Origin: Fibrobacter sp. UBA1765
GTDB lineage: Bacteria > Fibrobacterota > Fibrobacteria > Fibrobacterales > Fibrobacteraceae
Assembly: GCA_002314675.1 (NCBI GenBank)
Contig: DCGZ01000139.1
Location: 27,268 to 88,199 of the forward strand
DNA: 60,932 nt
Direction: 5' to 3'
The notes under the pieces are model-generated. The model had not been told where the DNA came from and did not search any database. It was given only the letters and a program-made list of their open reading frames with translations. Within the stretch, counting starts at the first letter, position 1; each line of letters starts with the position of its first letter. Positions 35,535 through 44,340 of this stretch are shown here, piece by piece. Both the position numbers and the translations under genes were made by a program.

Positions 35535-35594
35535 TCCCGCAAAACTATCGGGAAGGACAATTTTTATGATGGAAAAGCCATCGTAAAAATTGTC
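35535..35594 (-). promoter_or_regulatory. Double hairpin in the acyl-CoA synthetase leader
   Basis: On the plus strand GACAATTTTTATGATGG (35556-35572) pairs with CCATCGTAAAAATTGTC (35578-35594): 17 bp, one G-T, loop of 5. Beside it TCCCG / CGGGA (35535-35553) forms a small stem. Both lie 60-120 bases before the start codon, with no T-run. The rest of the 346-base gap to 35821 is AT-rich divergent promoter DNA with nothing else I recognise. Confidence 0.5.
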
Positions 35595-35820
35595 GATGCA
35601 AATTTAGAAAAATCAATAGGAACGAAAATATTCTTCATGTTGAAATGTTGAAAAAATGTGCAAAACATGTATGCATGGTAGTGATTTTTTTTTGATGGTT
35701 AAATTCTAGAAAAACAATTTTTTCTGATTTTGAAAATGTTTGTAAGAATGTTTTATGGTTTAAGTGAATATAAATATCTAAACAATACCGCACGTTAACT
35801 TTTTTTCTAAAATTGGCGAT

Positions 35821-37191
35821 ATGATAACAAAAAGTTTAAAATGGATTCTTTTTAGTGTAGTATTAGCTGCACAAGTTTTTGCAGAGCCAACAGTCTCTAT
35901 TTTTGTAAAGGATGCCGGTGAGTTTAGCCACTTGCAAGAAGAACTTTCGCGTTTGCAAGCAGGAATTGGACAGAATAATTCTGAACTTGACGCCCTCATG
36001 GATCAGGCAAATCGAATTGCCGAAATGAATAAGCGATGCGGTGAAATTTCGTTAACAGAAGTTCTTGATGAAGAGTGCGGACTCTTTTATTCTGTAGATC
36101 TCCCTGAATTCGAAGCTAGGTATTTGGAAGTTACTGGCGAAATTCGATTGGGTTCCATGACTATGGCTAGCGGTCTTGAACAAAGAACTCAGCAAATAGA
36201 TGCCTGTGTTGATGCTCTTGCTCGAATTGTTGTCTCAAAAGAACAACTTTTAAGCTTATCTGGAAACGTTGACTTGGAACCATTGTCTCATTCAGGTTCA
36301 TTTGATGCCACATTTGATTTTCGCCTGTATTTTGATGAAAATCGAATGAACCAGCAAAAACGCCTTGCAGAAAGATGGCTTGACAAGTGTCGTGAAATTA
36401 TTTTACGTAAAAGTGGTGATGAGTTTGCGCCCTTGTTTATAGAATCCGTAGAACAAATCAATGATTCTTTGGCTAGGAGTGGAGCTAATTTAAAGATTAT
36501 TTTGGAACCAACTCATTTGAGCTTTTATTTAGACTTGAATAAAAATGTTGCTGGTGCCTATTATTTGAGTGGTGTTGAACTTTTTGGTATAGAAGCAATT
36601 CCAACGGGAAAGCGTTACAGCCATCTTTTAGTAGATATAAAGAACAGTTCTGTTCGCTTGCCTTTAGGAAAAACTGCTGCAGTTCAGGTATTTGAAGGAC
36701 GTGTTGAATTTGAACAGGCTAGTAGTGACCTTGTTGGTCGCTGGATTTGGGCTGCTGACAAGAAAAAGGCTGAAAGACTTGCAAAGGTTCAAAAAGCAAA
36801 GCAGAAAAAACTGCAAGTGGATGAAGCTGAAAATGCAAAGCAAGAAACTCGTTGGGATAAGGGGTACGCAGAACTGGATAGGGAAATTGGTAAGAATTCT
36901 GTACAAGCACCAGAAAAGGGAAGTAGCATCCCTGCAAATGTAAATTCTGAAGAACATCAAATTCACTGGGTTCCAATAGGCATATCAGCAGCAGCTATTG
37001 TCGGTGGTTCTGTAATGGCCGTGTTATTCAACAAAAAGGCCAAGGACGAATATGAAAAAGGAACTCCAGCATCAAAGAGCGAGTACGATGATCGCTATGA
37101 CAATGCGGGCAGTTACCAGACTATGCGAACGATTGGGTATGGTATCGTCGCTGTTGGTGTTGTTGGGCTTGGCTTGAGCATTGTATTTTAG
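35821..37191 (+). CDS. Unknown exported membrane protein with coiled coil
   Basis: I do not recognise this 456-aa protein. It has a signal peptide ending VLAAQVFA. A predicted helical stretch follows (HLQEELSRLQAGIGQNNSEL). The middle 200 residues are mixed alpha/beta and end in a segment with LGKTAAVQVFEGRVEFEQ. A Lys-rich coiled coil spans about residues 315-345. Two transmembrane helices lie near the end (VPIGISAAAIVGGSVMAVLF and TIGYGIVAVGVVGLGLSIVF). Nine bases separate it from a FISUMP lipoprotein, whose ribosome site AGGGGG overlaps this gene's stop, so they form an operon. A role in envelope architecture is a guess. Confidence 0.65.
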   Translation: MITKSLKWILFSVVLAAQVFAEPTVSIFVKDAGEFSHLQEELSRLQAGIGQNNSELDALMDQANRIAEMNKRCGEISLTEVLDEECGLFYSVDLPEFEARYLEVTGEIRLGSMTMASGLEQRTQQIDACVDALARIVVSKEQLLSLSGNVDLEPLSHSGSFDATFDFRLYFDENRMNQQKRLAERWLDKCREIILRKSGDEFAPLFIESVEQINDSLARSGANLKIILEPTHLSFYLDLNKNVAGAYYLSGVELFGIEAIPTGKRYSHLLVDIKNSSVRLPLGKTAAVQVFEGRVEFEQASSDLVGRWIWAADKKKAERLAKVQKAKQKKLQVDEAENAKQETRWDKGYAELDREIGKNSVQAPEKGSSIPANVNSEEHQIHWVPIGISAAAIVGGSVMAVLFNKKAKDEYEKGTPASKSEYDDRYDNAGSYQTMRTIGYGIVAVGVVGLGLSIVF

Positions 37192-37200
37192 GGGGTAGAC

Positions 37201-37977
37201 ATGAAAACGAAAACTTTAATTTTTGCTGCTCTATCTTCAATAATGTTTGTTGCTTGTAGCGATTACCAGCAAATGCTTGCAGATGATTATGGGGATATGA
37301 ATTGGGGGGATAATGCAGCTGCATCAAATCCTTCTAATACGGGTTCTCCGTCAACTCCTAATACTCCGTCTAATGCAGGTTCTCCATCAACTTCTGTTTC
37401 AAACGATAAATCGGGAAGTTTCGTTGATGGCCGTGATAACAAGGTTTATAACTATGTCACGATTGGCTCACAAACTTGGATGGCTCAAAATCTAAATTAT
37501 GAAGTGCCTTTTAGTTATTGTTATGAAGACAAAGTAAAAAATTGCGACGCTTATGGTAGACTTTATTCATGGGCGGCTGCTATGGGGCGCAAAGATGCTG
37601 AATGTGGGGCCTCTGTTATTTGTGGTGTGACAACCTACCCTTATAGAGGTGTTTGTCCTAGCGGTTGGCATCTTCCTACAAATGCAGAATGGGAGCTATT
37701 GCTCGCTACTGTAGGAGGCTCTGGAGATTTCTTGAAGTCGAAAACGACTTGGACAGCAAATGGTGTTGGTTCGGATAATTATGGTTTTTCGGCCTTGCCT
37801 GCAGGGCATAGAAGTGCTTCTACATATTTTGAAATGCTCGGTAGCTACACGTCGTTTTGGACATCTTCAGAATTCGATAAATCTGATGCGCACCGTTGGT
37901 ATTTTAGAAACACGACCTTTGCTGATGGAAATGCCTCTAAGGTAGAAGCTAATTCTGTAAGATGCGTTAAAGACTAA
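37201..37977 (+). CDS. FISUMP-domain lipoprotein
   Basis: A 258-aa lipoprotein of the Fibrobacter major paralogous family; function unknown. The signal and lipobox are MKTKTLIFAALSSIMFVAC. A low-complexity spacer of Pro/Ser/Asn repeats (NTGSPSTPNTPSNAGSPSTS) follows at residues 43-62. The domain then runs from NYVTIGSQTWMAQNLNYEV through GVCPSGWHLPTNAEWELLL and GFSALPAGHRSAS to SVRCVKD. Unlike the copy at 7786 it is complete. It is the second gene of a pair with the unknown membrane protein and is closed by a very stable terminator. Confidence 0.85.
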   Translation: MKTKTLIFAALSSIMFVACSDYQQMLADDYGDMNWGDNAAASNPSNTGSPSTPNTPSNAGSPSTSVSNDKSGSFVDGRDNKVYNYVTIGSQTWMAQNLNYEVPFSYCYEDKVKNCDAYGRLYSWAAAMGRKDAECGASVICGVTTYPYRGVCPSGWHLPTNAEWELLLATVGGSGDFLKSKTTWTANGVGSDNYGFSALPAGHRSASTYFEMLGSYTSFWTSSEFDKSDAHRWYFRNTTFADGNASKVEANSVRCVKD

Positions 37978-37983
37978 TGTTAA

Positions 37984-38030
37984 AAAAAGTAGTCCCGAAA
38001 GTTTAGTCCAACTTTCGGGACTACTTTTTT
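37984..38030 (+). terminator. Terminator of the FISUMP operon
   Basis: A perfect 20-bp stem, AAAAAGTAGTCCCGAAAGTT with its complement (loop of 6), then T's. It is followed at 38031-38057 by a second, bulged hairpin (AGATA...ACTG / CAGTTATCT). Confidence 0.9.
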
Positions 38031-38092
38031 AGATAAGAACTGAAAAAGCAGTTATCTAAAAAGAAAGTTTTGTTTTTGATTAGAGTACATTG

Positions 38093-38140
38093 AAAAAAGC
38101 TCTGCTATATTTTGATGTGCGGTTATGGTTAGCAGGGCTT
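38093..38140 (-). terminator. Second hairpin downstream of fusA
   Basis: AAAGCTCTGCTA / TAGCAGGGCTTT (12 bp, one G-T, 22-base loop); read on the minus strand it is followed by TTTTTT. It backs up the stronger terminator at 38147. Confidence 0.5.
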
Positions 38141-38146
38141 TAAAAA

Positions 38147-38184
38147 AAAGAAACCCGAAGGTTAAACCTTCGGGTTTCTTTTGC
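38147..38184 (-). terminator. fusA terminator
   Basis: AAAGAAACCCGAAGGT / ACCTTCGGGTTTCTTT with a 3-base loop, and a T-run on the minus strand. Confidence 0.9.
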
Positions 38185-38202
38185 TTTAGGCTTAAGTATC
38201 AA

Positions 38203-40332
38203 TTAAGCGCGAACGCCTGCGCGGTCGCCATACTTCTTGATAAGTTCTTCCTGGATGTTGCGTGGTACTGGGAGGTACTTTGCAAATTCCATGGTGAATT
38301 CAGCCTTACCCTGAGTCATGGAACGGAGGTCAGTTGCGTAACCGAACATTTCGGAAAGCGGAACTTCTGCAGTGATTGTGGTCATGCCAAGTTCTTCGCT
38401 TGTACCAACGATGTTACCACGACGCTGGGAAACGTTACCAACAACGGAACCCTGGAATTCGGTCGGGGTCTGGATTTCAACCTTCATGATCGGTTCGAGG
38501 ATCTGAGCACCAGCCTTGGAGAAGGCTTCGCGGAATGCCATACGTGCTGCAACCTGGAAGGCCATATCAGAGGAGTCAACCGGGTGGAATGCACCATCCT
38601 GAACGTCCATTTCGATACCGACAACTGGGAAGCCGATGAGGGAACCAGCAGTCATGCAGCTCTGGAAGCCCTTGTCGCAAGACGGGATGTATTCCTTAGG
38701 AATACGGCCACCAACAACGGAGTTAACGAAGTTGTAAACCTTTTCCTGGTCGCCTTCAACAGCCATCGGACGCATTTCACCGACAACCTTAGCGAACTGA
38801 CCGGAACCACCAGTCTGCTTCTTGTGGGTATAGTCGAACTTAGCCGGGCGAGTAATGGTTTCGCGGTATGCAACCTGCGGAGCACCGGTCTGAACGTCTA
38901 CCTTGTATTCACGACGCATACGTTCGATGTAAACGTCAAGGTGAAGTTCACCCATACCCTTGATGATGGTTTCGCCAGATTCCTTGTTAACTTCAACCTG
39001 GAATGTCGGGTCTTCCTTAGTGAAGCGGTTGAGGGCCTTAGACATGTTGTCGAGGTCGTCACGGTTCTTTGCTTCAATAACAAGTTCGATAACCGGGTTA
39101 GGAACGTGCATGGAAGTCATGTTGTAGTGGTTCTTGCCATCGGTAAATGTTGTACCGGATGCGCAGTCGATACCGAACAATGCAACAATGTCGCCTGCAC
39201 CTGCTTCAGTAATATCAACCATTTCGTCAGCGTGCATACGAACGAGACGACCAACAGAAACCTTCTTACCTGTTGCCATGTTGGTGATCATGTCACCCTT
39301 CTTGAGCTGGCCCTGGTAAATACGGATGTAGGTCAACTGGCCATAGCGGTCGTTAACGAGCTTAAATGCGTAGCAAACGAGCGGAGCTTCGTCTTCGGAC
39401 TTAAGGACAACTTCTGCTTCGTTGTTGTCGATGTCGAGAGCGATGTTTTCAACTTCGGTCGGGTTCGGGAGGTAGTCAACAACACCGTCGAGGAGCTTCT
39501 GAACACCAACGTTCTTATGAGCGGAACCCATGAAGACCGGGGTAACTTCGAGGGAGATAGTTGCCTTGCGGATAGTTGCCTTGAGGAGGTTCTTGTCGAT
39601 TTCGTCGACGCCATAGAGACCTTCCATAGCCTTTTCCATAACTTCGTCGCTGTAGTCAGCGCAGCAGTCAACGAGCTTTTCACGGTATTCGTTAGCCTGG
39701 TCAACGAGTTCTGCCGGGATTTCCTTTTCAACGAGGTCGTCACCGTTTGCGCCTTCGAAGTAGTAGGCCTTCATTTCGATAAGGTCAACCACGCCCTTAA
39801 GTTGGTCTTCAAGACCGATAGGGATCTGCATAACGCATGGCTTGTGGTTGAGCTTTTCCTTAAGCATAACTGCAACGCGGAGCGGGTTTGCACCGGAGCG
39901 GTCGCACTTGTTGACGAACACAACGCGTGGCACATGGTAGCGACGCATCTGGCGGTCAACTGTAATAGACTGGGACTGAACACCTTCAACACCGGTCAAG
40001 ACAAGGATAGCACCGTCAAGCACGCGGAGGGAGCGTTCCACTTCGATTGTGAAGTCCACGTGCCCCGGGGTATCGATGATGTTGATTGTGTCTGCTTCAC
40101 CGGACTTTGTGTGGGTCCAGCTAGCAAATGTTGCTGCAGACTGAATGGTGATACCACGTTCACGTTCAAGTTCCATGGAGTCCATAGTGGCACCGACGCC
40201 GTCCTTACCACGAACTTCGTGGATAGCGTGAATACGCTTGGTGAAGTAGAGGATACGTTCGGTAAGGGTTGTCTTACCGGAGTCGATGTGAGCAGAAATA
40301 CCGATATTTCTGTGGGTAGTAATGTTTTTCAT
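38203..40332 (-). CDS. fusA: Elongation factor G, spirochaete/mitochondrial EF-G1 type
   Basis: A 709-aa GTPase that moves tRNAs and mRNA through the ribosome. The P-loop is AHIDSGKTT, switch II DTPGHVDF and the base-specificity motif VNKCD. Domains II to V follow at normal length. The switch I region reads GVGATMDSMELERERGITI with KRIHAIHEVRGKDG before it, the version found in spirochaete EF-G1 and mitochondrial EF-G1 rather than the canonical ...DWMEQE form. In those lineages a second EF-G handles ribosome recycling. It is not in a str operon here: no rpsL, rpsG or tuf is adjacent. Confidence 0.95.
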   Translation of the reverse strand: MKNITTHRNIGISAHIDSGKTTLTERILYFTKRIHAIHEVRGKDGVGATMDSMELERERGITIQSAATFASWTHTKSGEADTINIIDTPGHVDFTIEVERSLRVLDGAILVLTGVEGVQSQSITVDRQMRRYHVPRVVFVNKCDRSGANPLRVAVMLKEKLNHKPCVMQIPIGLEDQLKGVVDLIEMKAYYFEGANGDDLVEKEIPAELVDQANEYREKLVDCCADYSDEVMEKAMEGLYGVDEIDKNLLKATIRKATISLEVTPVFMGSAHKNVGVQKLLDGVVDYLPNPTEVENIALDIDNNEAEVVLKSEDEAPLVCYAFKLVNDRYGQLTYIRIYQGQLKKGDMITNMATGKKVSVGRLVRMHADEMVDITEAGAGDIVALFGIDCASGTTFTDGKNHYNMTSMHVPNPVIELVIEAKNRDDLDNMSKALNRFTKEDPTFQVEVNKESGETIIKGMGELHLDVYIERMRREYKVDVQTGAPQVAYRETITRPAKFDYTHKKQTGGSGQFAKVVGEMRPMAVEGDQEKVYNFVNSVVGGRIPKEYIPSCDKGFQSCMTAGSLIGFPVVGIEMDVQDGAFHPVDSSDMAFQVAARMAFREAFSKAGAQILEPIMKVEIQTPTEFQGSVVGNVSQRRGNIVGTSEELGMTTITAEVPLSEMFGYATDLRSMTQGKAEFTMEFAKYLPVPRNIQEELIKKYGDRAGVRA

Positions 40333-40463
40333 GTTTTATTCCACAATATGGAGTTGATGTTATTTGAGTTTGCGCGCAAAGTTAGAAATTTTTTTTTAAC
40401 TCACAAGGTCGTGAATATAATTAAAGGGGCTTTTATACCCCTTTTGATAGTATTGCGCTCGAT

Positions 40464-41093
40464 TTAGATGATGTTTTCGCTTTGTTCAAGCTCTTTTTTT
40501 TGTTCTTCAAGAGGGCTTTCGTTACAAAGCGCCTTGAAATAAGTTTCAGCCGTTTTTCCGACTTCGCGGGTGTCGTAGGCCGCGTATGCGCCGCTGACCA
40601 CTGCTCCAAGTAAAGGGACTGCCTTTGCTGCAGTCTTGCCGATAAGCTTGGAGGCTTGCTGGATTCCTATCTTTTTGAGCAGTACCTGGAGCGCCGTTAA
40701 AGAAATCTTTTGCGTAATGAAACGTGTACCCGTGCGAACAAGCGTGTCTCGTAAAAGCTGTGCTGCGCTGTGGCGGAACAGGCACCAGACCATTGCTTCG
40801 CGATTGAGGAATGCCACCTTGCCGTAAGTAGCCGCAATGTCAGCTACAAGCTGCGATTGGATTTTCCAGATTGTGGCAAGGTCTGGGAGCGCTGTAATTA
40901 CACTTGCAAAGCCTCCCGGAACAGAAAGCGTGGCGCTGACGGTTGCCGATTTCAGGCAAGCCTTGTTTATGAGGGTCTTTACTCGGTCGCCCGGGTTTTC
41001 GGCAGGCTGAAGCTTTGTTTCCGGGATATCGGTTACAATATCGAACAGGAGACGTCCGGTTGCATTCTTTGCATGTTCAATCGCATCTTTCAT
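40464..41093 (-). CDS. EcsC-like protein
   Basis: A 209-aa protein whose middle resembles the EcsC family: ACLKSATVSATLSVPGGFAS, then ITALPDLATIWKIQSQLVADIAATYGK, where a PGG turn and an [AP]D helix precede LIxxIAxxYG. The Gly/Ala-rich stretch KAVPLLGAVVSGAYAAYDTR near residue 160 may contact membrane. Function is unknown. I start at ATG 41093 rather than TTG 41099. It ends 131 bases before fusA and is led by two small paralogous genes and map in the same direction with gaps of about ten bases or fewer, so the four are probably one operon. Confidence 0.6.
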   Translation of the reverse strand: MKDAIEHAKNATGRLLFDIVTDIPETKLQPAENPGDRVKTLINKACLKSATVSATLSVPGGFASVITALPDLATIWKIQSQLVADIAATYGKVAFLNREAMVWCLFRHSAAQLLRDTLVRTGTRFITQKISLTALQVLLKKIGIQQASKLIGKTAAKAVPLLGAVVSGAYAAYDTREVGKTAETYFKALCNESPLEEQKKELEQSENII

Positions 41094-41103
41094 AGTCAAA
41101 AAC

Positions 41104-41376
41104 TTATAAAAATTTGCCGAGAAGGTCAGTAAGAGCTGACTTAAGCTTGAATTGTTTTCCGTTAGATGTTGCAGGAAGCGTCCTGAAAAGTTCGGTAAGC
41201 CATTCCCTGTCGGAACGGAAGTTGTTGATTTCGATGCCGCTATCTAAAATTTCATAATCGGCAAAGGCGTGGATCAGGTCAACTTCGCCTTCCAGTTTCA
41301 AATCAAGCTTTACTTGTTTTTGTTCTGGAAGAATTTCGATTCTTGCAAGCTTGCATAGAGGTTGTTTGTTTTCCAT
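41104..41376 (-). CDS. Small conserved-looking protein, paralogue 1
   Basis: 90 aa, no family recognised. The pattern ARIEILPEQKQVKLDLKLEG, DLIHAFADYEIL and REWLTELFRTL parallels the next gene upstream (41386-41712) in order and spacing, so the two arose by duplication. The predicted fold is a few beta strands followed by a helix, with no signal peptide. It lies between map and the EcsC-like gene in a tight same-strand run. Confidence 0.6.
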   Translation of the reverse strand: MENKQPLCKLARIEILPEQKQVKLDLKLEGEVDLIHAFADYEILDSGIEINNFRSDREWLTELFRTLPATSNGKQFKLKSALTDLLGKFL

Positions 41377-41385
41377 GCGAATCTC

Positions 41386-41712
41386 CTATAGGATCAACTT
41401 GACAATGAGTTGCGCTAGAGGGTTTTCTAGAACCTTGTGCGATAGTTTTCTGTCGGTGAGGTACTTGTCTGCAAGCGGCTGGATCCATGGGCGGTCAAAG
41501 ACAGCCTTCTTGATTATGATGTTATTTGCAAAAAACTCATAGTCAACAACGGCATCCAGCGGCAGGCCTTCACCTTTCAATTTTATGGAAACTGCAATTT
41601 GACATTTTTCGGAATCAATGTCCATGGACTGGATACTGCCAAAGCGTTGTACCAGGGCATGCTTGTTGATGATTGGCAGAGTCTTGTTGACTACAAAGCT
41701 TTTTAGGCCCAC
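41386..41712 (-). CDS. Small conserved-looking protein, paralogue 2
   Basis: 108 aa, no family recognised. SMDIDSEKCQIAVSIKLKGE, LDAVVDYEFFANNIIIKKAV and RPWIQPLADKYL align with paralogue 1. It has an extra N-terminal segment (MGLKSFVVNKTLPIINKHAL). It starts four bases after the map stop and precedes paralogue 1 by nine bases. Co-transcription with map and the EcsC-like gene suggests a shared, unknown role. Confidence 0.6.
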   Translation of the reverse strand: MGLKSFVVNKTLPIINKHALVQRFGSIQSMDIDSEKCQIAVSIKLKGEGLPLDAVVDYEFFANNIIIKKAVFDRPWIQPLADKYLTDRKLSHKVLENPLAQLIVKLIL

Positions 41713-41715
41713 GTA

Positions 41716-42477
41716 TTACCTCGGGAGAGTTAGAATTTCAATGCCATCCTTGGTACGGACAACGGTGTGTTCCCACTGTGCAGATAGGGAACCGTCGCGG
41801 GTGACTGCGGTCCAGCCATCGGCTAGAGTCTTTGTTGCCGGTCTGCCAGCATTGATCATCGGTTCTACAGTGAATACGTGGCCGACTTCAATAAGCGGGA
41901 GGCGAGCGCCTGTTGCAAAGTGGTAAACTGTCGGTTCTTCATGGAAGCCGCGACCGATTCCGTGGCCACAGTAGTCTTCAACAACACCGTAGTCGTGTTC
42001 ATCGGCTATGTCCTGTATAACGTTACCAATATCGGAATAGCGAGCTCCCGTCTTGCCAGCGGCTTCAATGCCTGCTTCCATGCATTCGCGTGCGCAGTCA
42101 ACGAGTTCGCGAGCTTCGCGGCTTGGTTTGCCGGCGTAGAACATGGCGCTTGTATCGCCGTGGTAGCCGTTCAAAATGCTTGTGATGTCGATATTTACGA
42201 TGTCGCCATCCTTAAGGATTGTCTTTTCGCTTGGAATACCGTGGCATATAACTTCGTTGATGCTTATGCAGGCGTAGCGCGGATAGCCGTGGTAGCCCAT
42301 GCATGCAGAGATGCCACCATGCTTCTTGGTGTATTCACCAATGAATTCGTCAATTTCCAAGGTGCAAACGCCTGGCTTCACCATTTCGCCTGCGCGAATG
42401 AGAGTTTCGGCGGCGAGTGCGCCTGCATCACGAATTAGTTCAATTTCTTTAGCTGTTTTAACTTTTATGCGAGCCAT
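41716..42477 (-). CDS. map: Methionine aminopeptidase, type I
   Basis: A 253-aa metal enzyme that removes the initiator Met from new proteins. The two metal Asp residues are in VNIDITSILNGYHGDTSAMF, the His and Glu ligands in GHGIGRGFHEEP and VEPMIN. The end ALSAQWEHTV-like block (SLSAQWEHTVVRTKDGIEIL) is typical. Length is normal for type Ia without a zinc-finger extension. It is first in a run with two small genes and an EcsC-like gene. The region upstream is a composite repeat. Confidence 0.95.
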   Translation of the reverse strand: MARIKVKTAKEIELIRDAGALAAETLIRAGEMVKPGVCTLEIDEFIGEYTKKHGGISACMGYHGYPRYACISINEVICHGIPSEKTILKDGDIVNIDITSILNGYHGDTSAMFYAGKPSREARELVDCARECMEAGIEAAGKTGARYSDIGNVIQDIADEHDYGVVEDYCGHGIGRGFHEEPTVYHFATGARLPLIEVGHVFTVEPMINAGRPATKTLADGWTAVTRDGSLSAQWEHTVVRTKDGIEILTLPR

Positions 42478-42489
42478 GATTTTCCTTTG

Positions 42490-42854
42490 TAATATTCAAA
42501 ATTTAAGATGCAAGAAAGAAGACGTAAGACGGAAGATGGAAGACGGAAGCAATTGTAACTTTCCATGTCATTACGAACGTAGTGATGTAACCCAGGGCAA
42601 TGTTCTAGATTGCTTCAATCCTTCGGATTTCGCAATGACACTTCATTATTAATTATTCATTGTTAATTGCACTATCAGCCGACAGACGTCAGCCTACAGC
42701 AGACAATTTAAGATGCAAGAGCCAGATGCAAGAAAATTACCCTAATCTCTAGAACCTAGTCTCTAACCTCTAAAGCACTGAAAATCAACATTCACTAACC
42801 CCTATACCCTAGACCCTAAAACATGAAAATTTGCATGCACCTCTCGTCTCTCGT
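42490..42854. repeat. Composite intergenic repeat, copy 3 (A-B-C-D-A'-E)
   Basis: Fills the gap between the helicase stop and the map start; no gene. A: AAGATGCAAGAAAGAAGACG and GGAAGATGGAAGACGGAAG. B: TGTCATTACGAACGTAGTG...TTTCGCAATGACA. C: ATTAATTATTCATTGTTAAT. D: CCGACAGACGTCAGCCTACA. A second AAGATGCAAGAG block follows, then E (CCTAGTCTCTAACC, CCCTAGACCCTAAAACATGA) and CTCTCGTCTCTCGTC. Confidence 0.8.
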
Positions 42855-44255
42855 CTAACTCCTCTTTCCTGCCTTGCGGTAGTATTCATCTAGCAAGTGG
42901 GCAAGTATCTGCTTTTGGTCTTCGTCCTTGCTCATTTCTTCGATGAGCGGGTAGTAGCGGCCAAAGCGGTTGCGTTCCAGCGGCTTGATGTTTTGTTTTT
43001 CACGGTTTAGTGCGTCAGAAAGGCGTTCGCGAACTCTTGCTCCGAGCATTTCTTCTGTAAGCGGTTCCATCTTCTTGAAGTTGATGCCGAAGTCTGCTGC
43101 GGTCTTCTTGAGTTCGATTTCTTCGACTGCGGTAATCAAGGAGATTGCAACGCCGCTCTTGCCTGCGCGTGCGGTACGGCCACTGCGGTGTACATAGACT
43201 TCGTGGTCTTCCGGATGGTCATACACAAGAACGTGGGTGACGTGGCTTACGTCGATGCCGCGTGCGGCAACGTCCGTGCAAATAAGGATGTTGACCTTCT
43301 TGGAACGGAAGTCGTCGAGTGTCTTTTCGCGCTGCTTTTGCGGAACATCGCCAGAAAGAGCTGCTACGTTAAAGCCGTTGTTCAAAAGAACCTGTTCCAG
43401 GTAGCTCACATCGCGTTTCATGTTGCAGAAAATCATGCAGCTGTCTGGCATTTCCCATTCAAGAATCTTGACTGCAAGCGAATCCTTTTCCATGACATCG
43501 CACATGTAGTAGCGGTGTTCCAGGTTGTTTGCAATGACCTTGTCGTAGCTGAGTGAAAGGAACTCTGCACTTGGGCGCTGGAATTCGCGGGCAAGGCTCT
43601 TGACAGTCTGTGGAATCGTTGCGCTGAACATGGTGCAGGCGATTGCCTTCGGGAGCATCTTGCGAATGCGCTGCATATCTGGATAAAAGCCCATGGAAAG
43701 CATTTCGTCTGCTTCGTCCATGATGAGGTCGCGAACAGAAAGGAAGTCTGCGTTACCCTTTTGTGCATGGTCGATAAGGCGGCCCGGGGTTGCAACGATG
43801 ATGTGTACACCAGATTTGAGAGCCTTGACTTGCGGTTCGTAGCTTACACCGCCAAAGATTGCTGTGGACTTGATGCCTGTACCTTCGGCAAGCTTTTCAA
43901 TTTCTTCGTGTACCTGAATTGCAAGTTCTCTTGTCGGTACAAGGATCAAAGCCTGTGGGTACGGGTGGCTTGGTTCAATTACCTGCAAAAGCGGCAAAAC
44001 AAATGCGCCGGTCTTGCCGGAGCCTGTCTTGGATTGAATAAGCAAATCTCGGGCTGCAAGCATATATGGAATAGTCTTGCGCTGCACTGGCATAAGGTCT
44101 GTCCAACCGTGCTTTGTAAGAGTTGCCTTCAGATTTTCTGGGAGCTGTTCAAAAGAATAATCCGGCAATTTATGTGCCGGTTCGATAATGTTGATCGGTG
44201 TCAGGAACGGATTCACTGGTTCCTGCGCTTGTACATTTTCTGTGTTTTCACTCAT
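42855..44255 (-). CDS. DEAD-box RNA helicase
   Basis: A 466-aa ATP-dependent RNA helicase, probably for ribosome assembly or mRNA turnover. All core motifs appear: the Q motif (FEQLPENLKATLTKHGWTDLM, PVQ), the Walker loop QSKTGSGKTGAF, PTRELAIQ, TPGRLIDH, MDEADEMLS, FSATIPQTV, ICTDVAARGIDV and YVHRSGRTARAG. The short charged C-tail resembles DeaD/RhlE relatives without an RNA-binding DbpA domain. I start at MSENTEN (44255); a longer frame to 44282 has no support. Its only near neighbours are a repeat and a permease. Confidence 0.9.
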   Translation of the reverse strand: MSENTENVQAQEPVNPFLTPINIIEPAHKLPDYSFEQLPENLKATLTKHGWTDLMPVQRKTIPYMLAARDLLIQSKTGSGKTGAFVLPLLQVIEPSHPYPQALILVPTRELAIQVHEEIEKLAEGTGIKSTAIFGGVSYEPQVKALKSGVHIIVATPGRLIDHAQKGNADFLSVRDLIMDEADEMLSMGFYPDMQRIRKMLPKAIACTMFSATIPQTVKSLAREFQRPSAEFLSLSYDKVIANNLEHRYYMCDVMEKDSLAVKILEWEMPDSCMIFCNMKRDVSYLEQVLLNNGFNVAALSGDVPQKQREKTLDDFRSKKVNILICTDVAARGIDVSHVTHVLVYDHPEDHEVYVHRSGRTARAGKSGVAISLITAVEEIELKKTAADFGINFKKMEPLTEEMLGARVRERLSDALNREKQNIKPLERNRFGRYYPLIEEMSKDEDQKQILAHLLDEYYRKAGKRS

Positions 44256-44340
44256 AATGCAAGCAAATTTAGCACTTTTCAAAAAGTGTCACTTGGCATT
44301 TGACAAAAACACATTAGCTTTTGGTAACCAAAACTATGGT

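Noticed and set aside
38125..40467. 780-codon open frame on the plus strand
   Set aside because: It is the antisense of fusA; its Cys/Val/Asn-rich translation has no protein motifs and arises from the codon bias of the real gene.
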